Shown: piece by piece, positions 20,760 through 32,209 of the stretch
Position numbering within the stretch: the first letter of the stretch is position 1
Layout of the letters: each line of letters opens with the position of its first letter
Source of the DNA: Halictus rubicundus
Lineage: Eukaryota; Arthropoda; Insecta; Hymenoptera; Halictidae
Reading direction: 5' to 3'
DNA length: 64,000 bases
Assembly (NCBI RefSeq): GCF_050948215.1
Contig: NC_135152.1
Location: 6,110,310 to 6,174,309 of the forward strand
Program-made: the position numbers and the translations under genes
The notes under the pieces: generated by a model
Seen by the model: only the letters and a program-made list of their open reading frames with translations
What the model was told of the DNA's origin: nothing
Databases searched by the model: none

Positions 20760-20816
20760 GAACGTTCGGCGAACCTTCGGGCAAACCTTCGGCCGAACCT
20801 TCAGCCGAACCCTGGC
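20760..20816. repeat. Short minisatellite with ~12-bp units (AACCTTCGGCCG type)
   Basis: About four to five units of an AACCTTCgGsC-like motif in succession. Local simple duplication in a GC-rich segment. Confidence 0.7.
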
Positions 20817-20949
20817 CTGGGTGTGCAAGAAAACCCCCAAGACGGATCGGCACCGCAGAACCCCTAGACGGCCAGCCGTTTTAATTCCGGCCGGATCGAC
20901 TGCCAATCCCCTAACTCCGCTGACCTCCCCCTCCCCCTTCCTCTTTCGC

Positions 20950-23140
20950 TAGTGGCGGATGCAGTCTTTATAATTCATTAAATTCCTTTTTCTCCCGCTG
21001 CGAACGCTGCACTATAGTAACGCGACGGCGGACAGTGGGCCAGAGTCGCAAAAACCTGGACGAAATTCATGCCTCTGTTAGCTATACATTATTAATAGAC
21101 TGTGGACCTTTTGGCAAAACACAAATATCATCATATCTGAAATTTTTTTAATCCCTTCACTGTTTTCAATTTCACCTAATCATTTTTTCCAGCGACAAAA
21201 AGTCCGCTTGATTGTTAATCACAAGCAGAACAGTTTTAGGGGTTTTTGGGGTCGTAGAATCTAATTCTGTTATTACTTATTTTGTTAGAAAGTGTTTTTA
21301 TAAAACTACCCTTAGTTGAGGCGTTTCAATCTAAGAAATTGATCTTTGCTGGTTGATTTCGAATTGAATTTTGAGCAATTAAAATCTTATGGGTGTAATC
21401 TCGGAAGCGATTAGTTAGAGAGTTAATGTTAACGAAAGTTAAGATTTTTACTGATTGTGAGTTTCAATTTGAAATGAATAGAAATTATATAGAAATTATT
21501 GAATTTTAAGTGAATAGAAATTAAATAGAAATTATTGAATTTCAAATGAATAGAAATAAAAATTACAAAATAAACGTAATTCGAACAAAAGTTAGCATTG
21601 AAGTAGTTATTTTGTGAAAATGAATGTTCGATTGAAATTGGCTGTACATTCCTCACTGTTTAATTTGATTATTGAAAGAATGTCGAAGGAATTCCATTGG
21701 GAGGATTGTAAGGATCTATGTACTGAAAGGATTTCTGTCTTTTCAGAAATATTTGTTTACAAGATGCAAAGAAGTAAGATTCTCGAGGCAGACAGATAAA
21801 ATAATGTCCAATCCAACAATCGACAATCAGCTTCTCGATAATAACACGCTTGTCAGTGTCGTAACTAACCAGTGGCTTAACATGCTACTTGAATAAATAT
21901 TAAGAATGTCACCATTCTTATACCATCAATAACACATCTTTAAATTAATCTTCATCTCGAATTGTACACCTATGCACATCGATAGAGGTATGAAAACCAT
22001 GCGAGATGACCGTGGCATATAAAAATCATGAATGATGCATTTCGTTTTTCTATTGCACCATCAGCAATTGATCTCACGCTATTACTTCACGGATTATTGA
22101 GACACTGGTTTTTCATTAAAATTTTAATAACATTAACCCGAGACTTCTGAATAGTCTACGGTGCACAGTATAATTATTAGATTGTGAATCTTTGTAGAAA
22201 TTAAAAATTTGCCACGTCGATCGCAGGAGATTAAATACAAAGCTTTTTTATTCGATTAATTTTAACGAGTTGTGCGAGTTTAACTGCTGGCAATACAGTA
22301 TTCTGAAATTCCTTTCACATTTTCAAATCCACCGATTATGAATTGGAGGTGTCGCCGGGACGGGAGAGGCGAAGCAATCTATTCTAAAAATTAGAAACCA
22401 TCCGGTGATGTTCTCGTCGCGCAAAAAAACCGGGGATCAGCAGCATAATGGCGGGCAGCGTCCTCAGTGGGCAGCTCCTTTAATTTCACCAAGGATCGCC
22501 TGTCAATCCTCCTTCATACCTGCTCCTTATAATTCATTAAAATTCTTTTTGCTTGCCCGAAAACGTGACGGATCTTGTTTTCAATTTAGTAGAGCCCCGA
22601 CTGCGACTACCATAATGCCCCGCATGAGTTACTACGCGGAATAGCAATGAGTCTCCACCACGCGCGGCCCGGGATTCTTCCTTTGGAACTCGTTTTCGGT
22701 GGCTGGGATCGATTCTGACCAACTGGAACACTTCTACTCCTGCCTCGAGTCCTGTTCTACGGTTCCAAACAATTTACTTCCTGCAAGCAATCGCGTTCAT
22801 GCGACATTTACAAGGAGTTTCGTGAAAGTCGCAAGTGGAATGCGGATTTTGTGCATTTGCGAGAGAAATGGATAAGGGAAGCATAAGATACTAGGAATTT
22901 ATGTGTTCTACGAGAATTGGAGTTTGCTCAGTGTTGTTTTATCAGGAATGTTCGACGACACGCCTTATCATCAGCTCACTGGAAAGCCGAGGATTGACCA
23001 GTGTCGAGACACCCTTGGTCCACAACATCCCCTTCAGCACTGACCGAATTGGGCATCAACGCCCTTCTGGTAATTAATCCCCTAATTCCGTTGACCCGGT
23101 TCCAAATAGTAGAGGGATCAATATTAATCCTGTCTCGTCA
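20950..23140. other. Intergenic, mostly AT-rich
   Basis: Nothing coding recognised. A short tandem block of ATGAATAGAAAT-type units lies at 21473-21560. A GC-richer islet spans about 22380-22770. Confidence 0.45.
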
Positions 23141-23800
23141 TACAGTGGCTCCAAAAAGTATCCCCACTCATCCCAACTCACTTTCGCAGTACGTCGTTTA
23201 TTTTTTACTAAAATGTTCTTGCATGATGTAGCAGCAGACAGGAAACTGAAGATACATTTTTCCTAAAAAATACTACAAATTGAAACGTCTGTAAAAACAT
23301 TGACAAATTTTTTTGTGAACGAATTTGCCATAGCTTTGGAGATTGAAACTTCCCCTTGACAACGACACCTCAAAAATTCATGTACCATATTTTTTGGCTA
23401 TTGTATTGAATTTTTAATGAAAAATGGACCGTCAAATTTACAATAAAGAGAGGTACAGCAGGAGAGCTTCACATGACCAAACTTGTTCTTCGTTTTCTGT
23501 CATTGAAACGGTAACAAAAAATCGTACATCGATTTTTAAGCACCCGTTGTAAAGAGGAGACTTTAATCTTTAAATGTATGGTAGATTCATTCACCAAAAA
23601 AATTTTTTAACCCTGTTAGAGACGTTTGGATTTGTACTATTTTTGAGGAAAAAAATCTTCATCTTCATCTTCAATTTCCCAGCCGCGGTGTCATGCAAAA
23701 AAATCTTTTGAGAAAATAAATGACGTAATGCCAAAGTAGAAGTTTCAAGCTTTGAAATGAGTCCAGGTACATCATTGTACAATTTTTTATTACCAAATTA
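23141..23800. mobile_element. Decayed Tc1/mariner-like element with long inverted arms
   Basis: The left end reads TACAGTGGCTCCAAAAAGTA, the classic TACAGTG-type terminus of Tc1-group elements. The segment 23185-23293 is found again, inverted and diverged, at about 23621-23780 (shared ACGTCrTTTATTTT, TTGCATGA, GAAGAT, AAACGTCT blocks). This gives arms of roughly 150-200 bp around a 330-bp core. The right terminus is too degenerate to mark exactly. No DDE transposase frame remains, so it is a non-autonomous or dead copy. Confidence 0.5.
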
Positions 23801-23899
23801 TAACACTTTGAAAATGAACAATTTCTTGAGAATCTGACATTGTTCAAATACGTTTTACAGTCGCTCGAATAGCTTTCAATCATTTGTTATTTCTGTCTA

Positions 23900-26140
23900 C
23901 AGAAGATCTAGTTTCTTTTAGCCTAATGTACCACTATATACGCCACTTTTTACCTAATTTACCCGGTACAGGATTTTCACTTTGCCGTCCACGATGAAAT
24001 TAAGCGCCGACCAGGATGATCGTTCCGATTCTTTTATCGCCTAACGAACCATGACGCTCTAAACGGTAAAATTAGACCGTTTCTTTGAGAATACGCGCAC
24101 AAAAAGATAATCCACGGGGAATGACGACAAAATCGAGGAGCAAGACAGAGCCGAGCAGGAAGGATCATAGCCGAGCGACTTGTGACGCGCATAGAATCGC
24201 CATTTCAAGGTTTCTCTTCACAGCTGCTCTCCTTTCTTTTTTTCTTCTTCTTTTCGTCCATCGCGCTGCTCTTGTCCCATTGTGACAGCCCTTGTCGAGC
24301 ACAAAGCTCGGATACGTGGACACGAGCTACGATTCTTCACAGTTTGGCGGCAAGTTTGAATGATACGTCTCAATCAAGCTGATACGTATCGGAGGAACGG
24401 TTCTTGGGACCTTCGCGGCGTTTTCAATTCTTGTCTGCATCGTTGTTGATTTTGTGTGGCTGCAAATGCTGTAAAATGTCAACTCTGAATGTTCTATAAA
24501 AATATAGTTTTTTCTGGGCTGGCCTCTTTTCAAGTAAATTGAATGGTTCTTAATTATTTGAAAACCTCTTACATTTTAAGTGTTAGAGTAAGAGAGCTAA
24601 AGAGTAAATATACTGAAAAGACTAGGTTTCGTCTTCGTCAAACATATTCATACAGAGCCGAAAAATGTTTCTTCTTTCGATTGGTATTTTTTGGGGTAGC
24701 AGTTTTGATGCTCGGTTATTTAGAGGGCTAAAGGATGTTTGTCAATTAAGGGTATCAAATTGGATACTTTGAGAGTCACAAAAGGCATTGGTAGTTTCCA
24801 TTGAGAGCCCGGTCGGTCCCGAGTGTATGATATTAAAGAACCTCTCACTGTTTCAGCAATTTGTCCCGGTTTTTCGTAGGCGACGGCTAAATTAATGGTA
24901 TCCGTTTTCACGGAAAGCCGGGGCAGATGAATTGGAGTTCGTGTGCACGCATTCCGTTTCTCACGAGTCTTTGACCGGAGGGCTCCGGTGTGGATCGACC
25001 CTTCGATACAATTAAAAGAAGGGTCCGCCTCTGAACCTATCTGGTCCAGCCTACAACAACATCCTGCCGCACACACACCGCCACGGGATTGGACGAGGAA
25101 AGATCCTTTGACATTGGTCCAACGGCACCGGGACCAAATTCCAGGACCATTATTAACACCCCGCTGCTTTCCGCGGCCTCTGTCTCGGCTTTCATGGCCG
25201 CTGCACAAAGAGAATGCCGTCCTTTTACTAGAAAATAAAAGAAAAACGCAGGAAAAGGATCCACTTCATGTAATTTCCAAAATACAGCTCGAACATCATC
25301 AATTAAGGGCTTGGAGCCCACCGTAGTTCCCATGCTTTATGGGAAAAGGAAGAAATAATTATGCGTCTACTCGGAAACTGGTAACATATGTTTTGGGCCC
25401 TATAAAACAATTTTTAGATCTTTTCTCGGGAGAAATTTACACTTAATTTATGTAACAATAACTTTCTTAAATTTTGTGGTAGATACATGACTGAATTTAA
25501 TTTATGCAACTTACTATGTGGCTTAACGTTGGAAAATAATTTTTGAATATTATCTAAACGATTAATATGATTACGCACATTTATTAAGCATTTGAAACTG
25601 AGCAGATAATGAAGTAATAATTGTTGTTTCTTTTGACTAGTCTAAATTTATTCGGAGCATAAATTTGTTCACAGAAAAAGTTAATTGAGCGGAGGAGCGA
25701 ATAGAATAGATTAGCAGATCTAATTAGATTAAGCTAATTTCAACGGAGGTAACACGCGAATTACGATGACCCGACACGGAGTCATTAATTAACCAAGGCG
25801 GAATTGTCAATCTCATCTTGTTACGTAAATAATGATTCGCCTGTAAACAAGGTTTGATAGATGCTTAAAACAAACCCTTAATTGAATTCACACTTAGTCA
25901 TTCCGGTTCGTTCAGAAACCGACGAGTCATCCGGCACTGATTTTTTCCCGGTTCCCGGGCCCTCTTGTTTCGACCAATTTACTCCGCCGTCGTTATTCCC
26001 GTCGATAAGCCTCGTTTCGATTGCTCGAGGAGAAGTTTCGCATTCTTGTCGACCTACCAACCTCGATAATATTAAGTAGCCCCGTGTCAACAATTTATTT
26101 TCCATCGACAGGACAAAATGCGACTTTCTAGACGAATTCA
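23900..26140. other. Intergenic, nothing recognised
   Basis: Alternating AT-rich and moderately GC-rich (24080-24440, 24780-25230) sequence. Overlapping open frames have no known motifs. No RNA gene or mobile element was identified. Confidence 0.45.
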
Positions 26141-26149
26141 CGCATAATT

Positions 26150-26470
26150 GCAATATTTTCTCTGTACGGCTATTCCAACTTTCATAAGAATATTTATTCC
26201 ACACCTGCAAGCTAGACTTTTCTAAGGTCAATCAAAATATTGTCTCTGGACGACTCTTCCAACTTTCATAGAAATATTTTTATTCTTCTTTATTCTATTC
26301 TTCTATAAAAATATCCTCTGGATTGGTCTTCTAATTTTCATAAACATATGTTTTCTAGACGACTGTTCTAACTTTTCTAGATACACTACAAATTTATTTT
26401 CTACATGACTATTTTCACTTCCATAAAAATATATTTTCCAGTTCTCTAGCTCTCATAAACAGAATGAGAC
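26150..26470. repeat. Degenerate short tandem repeats (~55-70 bp units)
   Basis: Four or more units contain a (G)ACtrtTcymAcTTtCATA(A)ArATAT-like sequence, visible at about 26165, 26245, 26315 and 26350. Highly diverged, non-coding. Confidence 0.45.
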
Positions 26471-26479
26471 TGTCTGTCG

Positions 26480-29400
26480 GTTTCATAAGGGTAATCTGAC
26501 ACGTAGAAATTCCTTTGACTGTGAAGAACAATTTGTTAAAGACAGTGCAATTTTTTAGAACCTGCAAAGCCTCATTTTTTGCCAAGCTGATCTCTCGTAG
26601 GTCTTACTCGACATATGTTACGTTGTGATTTTGCGTATGTTGTATTCCAGAAGGCTTTATGGCAGCCGCTGTTCCTCGCGCCTCCGAACCGTTACATTAT
26701 TCATGTTTAATATCATCAAGTATTTCATCCCCCGGACGGAACCGAGTTTGCCGGCCATCACGGCCGTCGTTGCAAGTGTTACCAACGTGGACGCGTGTAG
26801 AGTTTAGGCGACGACAAGTCTGTGAAGATTTCCTACCTTTTGCACCGTTCATCTATCTCTAATCACACGATTATCCCATTCAGAAAAATTCCAAAAGAAT
26901 TTGAACATCGTTTCTTCATTCGTAGAAATTCTTCAAGAATTAAGTAATTTTCTTTACTTTTGAGAACTCTTCAAAAATCAAGTGACATAATTTCTGCATT
27001 TACAAGAACAAAAAATCATTTCTTAAAAGCATTACCGTTAATATTAAATAATCCCTTTGCGCATTGTACAGATTAAATTGATTCAAAAGCAGATTTTTTA
27101 CTCGTAATCGTAATTTTTCGAGACGGAATACACGAATTAATTTATGTATTGCTACGCGAGCAAAGAACAATATTTTTTCCAGAATCAGTTGTAAATAATT
27201 CGGACGAATATAAATGTACCAATTTCGCACACAATGCGCAAGGATCAAAATGCTGAAATGCGTTCAGGATCAGATACGATTTGATAGACGCACAATCGAT
27301 TCAGGAATCAGCCGAAAAGTAAAACAACCGCGAAATAAATTGCTCGCGGCAACGGTTAAAAATGATCGCGAAGTATACCGTATCGCGTTTCAGTAAATTC
27401 CAGCTCGCTGCCGGCAATAAGTCATTTCGCTGGCGAGTAAGACAGCACTTTCAATTTTCTAAATTCCCTCGACTGTAATTGCTCATTAATGTCCTCGCCC
27501 CGCCAGGCCGCTTCACCGGCCATAATAATCCATGCAACATGTTCACTAAACTGTAATTATTGACTTCTAGCAATCATTCTATGCTCATTACTCTCAATCT
27601 CCTCTCCCGCATTAAGATTTCCTTCCACGCAAAACGGATCGCCGATATCATTCCCCACGAGAGGCTGTTCTAATAATAATGATCTCGTCAATCGGACAAC
27701 TAAACCGTAATTATCAACTACTTACCGTGAACGTACGATTCGACTTGCTATCAATTTGCTGGTTTTCTTCGGCCTGAAATTCCTGCCACTTAATCGAGCC
27801 GGTGTCGTCTATTTGGAAACTCAACTTCAATTTTCTGGTTTCCAAACGTATCTTTATTATGATTTTTATGGTGTGCGCATTTAGCATGCGTATTACACTC
27901 TTTCATTACACAATATTCGTTTCGTAATGTTGGGATACTATTAATGGCTTCGCAAAGTGTGAATAATACTGCCGCGGAGAAGAATATGCGCCTTCGGTCC
28001 GCCATTTGCAAGCAGTTTGCAGTCGATGATTATGCTGTCACGAACTATTCACTCCTGGCTCGGATTACTATGTTTAATAGAGCTATGCTGTGCTTAAAAA
28101 TTGCACAAACGACGTATAAAAATGTTAACAGAAATGAGAAGAACACAGGGCGAAAAGAGATCCTGAAGTTTTTATTCTAATTCAAAAAGTATAGGCTAGG
28201 GTACTATTTCATCACATTATATTTGTATTAATACTTCATTACACTTTTTAGCCACCTGAAGACTATAAATCACTTGCCTCATGATTCCTCTCACAACCAC
28301 TATAATTGGAACTATTTCTGTGTACCTACATGCAATCTAATGGCTGAATATTAATAACAATTTCGATTTAAAAGAGGCGAATAACAATAAATGTTTAGTC
28401 GATTCTGTTTGAAATCTTGTCGCCATGAGTCTGACTCAATTTGATACATGCAATGTTATTGGAAAATTCGTAATAAAATAATATTTTAATGGAATCGAAG
28501 TAGATAGTCCCCAGACTTAGTTTCGGCGGCCATACTTGGCGGCCATGCGCCCCTAAACGCTCGCAGGCCAAATGGCTACCGGGCCGACAGGATTGAATAA
28601 TGCATTCATTCCGATTCATTATTCTAAACGGGAGGTTACTCTCCTCACCCCGGTCGTTTTTCAAATGTAAAAATCAGAGAACAGAGTCTTCAGGGAAACA
28701 GGAATAATAGGAATCCTCCTCCGCGAACGCGAGGCCAAAACGTCTTACGATTATTAAGATCGACGGCATTCGGATATTGGAAGGAAACTGCGATCACGAA
28801 GATATCGATAAGTGATTTAGATAGGCGGGAACCGGGCCCGATAGAATCAAAGTCATCGCGCTTGGAACGGGCACTGACTGATTTCTTCCTCGACCCTCGT
28901 GACTTCTTAATTTCCCGGCCCGGTTCTGCCTCGGACAGGTTCATTTAACGTAGAACAAGAAATTCTATCATTGCCGAGCATTTTCCCGAAAAATGTTAAC
29001 GGTTCTACAATCAACGGAGAAAAGAATTGCACATTTCAAAGCTCTGAAATAATGGAACGAAAGGAACTAAAATAAAAATGTACAAACCTCCACCAACCTC
29101 GCGCAATCTGAATCAATGAATCACCCAATACAAACCACAAAGTTCCACCAAAAACAAACACCTCTAACATAATTTCTTCCATCCTGGTTCCTTAAAAATC
29201 GCCAAATACAGGCTCGATCTACAACCACCCCTTTCAATTTCCCCTAAACCCACGACGGACACGTTCGCAGTGAACAAACTCGCGAAAATAATTCACCAGC
29301 GTCGAACAAACGCACCCTTCGACAGTTTCGGCCATCGTCGGCCGAAGGTGGACCAAAAGAGCAGCCCGGGGTGTGAGGGGGTAGAAAATAGGAGCGGAGA

Positions 29401-30234
29401 GAGTGCTCCCCGCGGAAATCAACGGGGGTGCGAGAGTTTCGGGGGTGAAATTTCCGGCGTATTGTCGGCGTTCGGCGTTCGTGGATGATCCGGAGCCACC
29501 ATCAACCCCTTTTGTGAAGGAGGAGTGGATGTTGGGTGGGGGGGATGTCGGGGGTGGTCGTCGGCGAACCGGGGGCTGATGGGATATGGGGATGGCGACG
29601 CGTCCCTGGCGACGCCGCGACGCTGACAGCGGCCATCCTACCAGCCCGAACTCTATTTCCGCGTTTTCTTTGACACACCCGGGATTAAAAGCTTCGGCTG
29701 TTTCTGCGGGCTTGCGGATCCGTCAGCTCCTGCGGCGTGATGATCACGAGGATGATCACCGTCGCCGACGGAATCAACGGGGATTAGCTGATGTTGATGT
29801 GGAATGAAGTGGACAATTTGGAATGTAGGACAATTTGAACTCGAAAAATGGGGTGGTTTTTGATCGTTTCGGCCCAGTAATTTAAATTGTCAAGGGTTTT
29901 TGGATTGAAATCATTGGTATCATTGTCTTGGTCACGTGAGAACTGTGGGAATTACGTATTTTGTAAAAAAAAAATGGAAGTTGCTCAGTTGACACAGTAT
30001 TCAAGAAATTGTTGAATTTATAATCGGTGAGTTGAATTAATTGATTTAACTCTGTAGAATCTGTTGGCGTTACACTATTTTACATATTTTTGTTGCAGTA
30101 AGTATAAATAACAATTCTGAGAATGAAATGATGATCACTTGAAATTATAAAAATTTTTCTGTTGCTATTTACTTACGGCAATGATGCAAACTGATCATTT
30201 TCACTGTTCAATAGTTTCGATATTAAAATAGATA
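26480..30234. other. Intergenic, mixed composition
   Basis: No gene recognised. GC-richer zones lie at 26640-26830 and 28500-28950, with a strongly GC-rich islet at 29240-29790 containing opposing Arg/Gly/Ser-rich frames with no domains. A sequence at about 28400-28455 resembles one at 32990-33045 (CTGTTyGAAATCTT...GAGTCTGAC), so a further diverged repeat family is likely. Confidence 0.4.
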
Positions 30235-30620
30235 GATCATCTCAGAGAGGAAAGATGTGCTTTCTCTGCTAAAAGACAGCATGCTTTAATAATAAAACAG
30301 AAACGTCATTAATTTGTATTAGCGTAAACGTTTCCATATAATCTTCTGAGAACGATGTACACATTATTTTGAGTCTGATTATTTCAGGGAGGAGAAATCG
30401 ATTTTCTCTATCAAAAGATTGCTTACCTCAATAATAAAATAGAGACATCATTAATATTGATTAATATAAATCTCTTGTGTATACCCATATGTGAAGCATG
30501 TTCCTGGATTAGTTCATAGAGAAAAAATATATATCTTCTACTAAAAGATTGCTTACTGTACTAATAAAGTAGAAACGTCATCAATATTTATTGATGCAAA
30601 CGTTTTCTCGTGGATCCACC
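30235..30620. repeat. Degenerate tandem triplication, ~135-bp unit
   Basis: Three units each contain CTAAAAGA(T/C)(T/A)GC, then AATAAArTAGArACrTCATyAAT, beginning near 30268, 30408 and 30540. Diverged and non-coding. Confidence 0.6.
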
Positions 30621-30669
30621 GCTGAACCTATGAAATACTAAAAGTGATTGACATAAAAAGTAGCCTTAA

Positions 30670-31105
30670 AAAAATGATCAGAATAAATTTATTCATGAAG
30701 TCCATCGTAAATTGCTAATATTCAGTCCTAGTCCACTTCCAGACACTATTGTGAGACACATAAATAACATATCACCCTTCAGAATTAAAGACCCTTAATA
30801 AGTGAATTTATTCGTCCAAAACGATTGAAAACCGGATCATTTTTCGAGCTCAAAGAGTCCTCATAAATTGTTAAAATTGATCATTAAGAAACCCTCAGGC
30901 ACATTTCCAAAGCACTCAACCATCATTTCACCCTTCAGCATCAGAAGCCCTCGATAATTCTAATTACTGTGCCTAAACGACAAAAAACCAGACCATTTTT
31001 CGAGTCGAAAGCGTCCCACGCTGAAGTCTCACGTAAACTGTTAAAATGAGTTCTTAACCCACCCCCAGACGCAATTCCAAAGCACTCGAGCATCAAACTG
31101 CATAC
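30670..31105. repeat. Degenerate tandem repeat, ~165-bp unit, about 2.5 copies
   Basis: Shared blocks are CGTAAAtTGyTAA, CCAGACrC/CAGGCAC, TATCACCCTTCAG-like and CGATTGAAAACCrGAyCATTTTTCGAG, repeating at about 30705, 30870 and 31035. Non-coding. Confidence 0.55.
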
Positions 31106-31621
31106 TATCCAATTTGAATTGGAGTTGACTCGCGAGCTACAACGTCCTCAAATACCTGAACACTGTATCAAACAAACCAACACCACCACTCCCGCTTTTC
31201 TCCAACCGACACCTTTCCCCAGAGGTTCGCGAAGCTATGAAACCACTCGTACACATAGTCTCCAACCTAATCAACGCAAAAACCTCGTCACGCCGATCTC
31301 TGAAAGTTGCAGTAGCCACTCAGTGTCCATTAAACCTCCGGGCTCCGGCACCGAAAGAATTATTCAGTACCCACGTTGCTCGCATAAACATCAACCCCTT
31401 CCTCGGGTGGGGGCTGATATCTGACCCTGTTCCCGGAGCCTGGAAGAGGAAGGTAAACGGGGAAAGGAGAGAACGAGCAACGAGGGAAAACCAGCTGGCT
31501 GCTCTGGCAGCGAAGAAAATAGGAGCGAGAGATGATCGGAGTGGAACCGCGTAGAAGAAAGAGGATCGCAGCGAAAGAAGAAAGCTGGCAGACAGTCAGA
31601 TTGCAGGCTGGAACGAAGACC
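31106..31621. other. Intergenic, nothing recognised
   Basis: Open frames on both strands with no recognisable domain; composition rises in G and C toward the microsatellite that follows. Confidence 0.4.

Positions 31622-31668
<47 letters not shown>
31622..31668. repeat. (GA)n microsatellite
   Basis: About 47 bp of almost pure GA dinucleotides. Confidence 0.95.
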
Positions 31669-31671
<3 letters not shown>

Positions 31672-31897
31672 ATCTAGCAAAAGACGGAGAAGAGCAGTTT
31701 CAGCGGCAGCGAGAACGTCAGCGGCAGCAGCAGGGGTTGCTGAAAGAGAGAGCCTATGCACGAGGGAAGAGAAAACGCGGACGTCCAGGGAAGAAGGGAA
31801 TCGACTTCGTACTGGAAGAGGAGCGAGAACCTTGGTCACGGTGATCGGTAGAGCGGGATGGCGAGACCATGAAGAGGTGGGGCGGAAAAGAGAGGCC

Positions 31898-31930
31898 AGA
31901 GAGAGAGAGAGAGAGAGAGAAAGAGGAGAG
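31898..31930. repeat. (GA)n microsatellite
   Basis: About 33 bp of GA dinucleotides with one AA interruption. Confidence 0.9.
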
Positions 31931-32137
31931 AACGGGTGTACGGTGCACGGGCTCTCCGTCGCGATCATTAATCACATTCTCGTGTCACGGCTAGCACCGC
32001 GCCGCCAGGGGTACCATGGGTAAGGGTATACGCTCTTTCCAGTGGTATGAGACTACTAAAGGGAGGACCAGGATGCTGCCGCTCTTCTGATCATGAAGAC
32101 GAGGGCAGCCGCCGCCGCTGCCGCCGCGCGGCTCATC

Positions 32138-32151
32138 GTCTCTCCCTCTAC

Positions 32152-32204
<53 letters not shown>
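32138..32204. repeat. (CT)n microsatellite
   Basis: CT-rich lead-in followed by more than 40 bp of pure TC dinucleotides; preceded by GCC triplets at 32108-32130. The opposite strand orientation to the GA tracts 200-500 bp upstream makes this a local inverted arrangement able to form long purine/pyrimidine pairing. Confidence 0.95.
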
Positions 32205-32209
32205 GACCA

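Noticed and set aside
20349..20906. 185-codon minus-strand and 149-codon plus-strand frames
   Set aside because: They overlap each other across a TTC triplet repeat and a GC-rich minisatellite; lysine, glutamate and phenylalanine runs come from the repeat.
31360..32023. Overlapping 160-200-codon frames on both strands
   Set aside because: They consist largely of Arg/Glu or Ser/Leu runs from GA/CT microsatellites.
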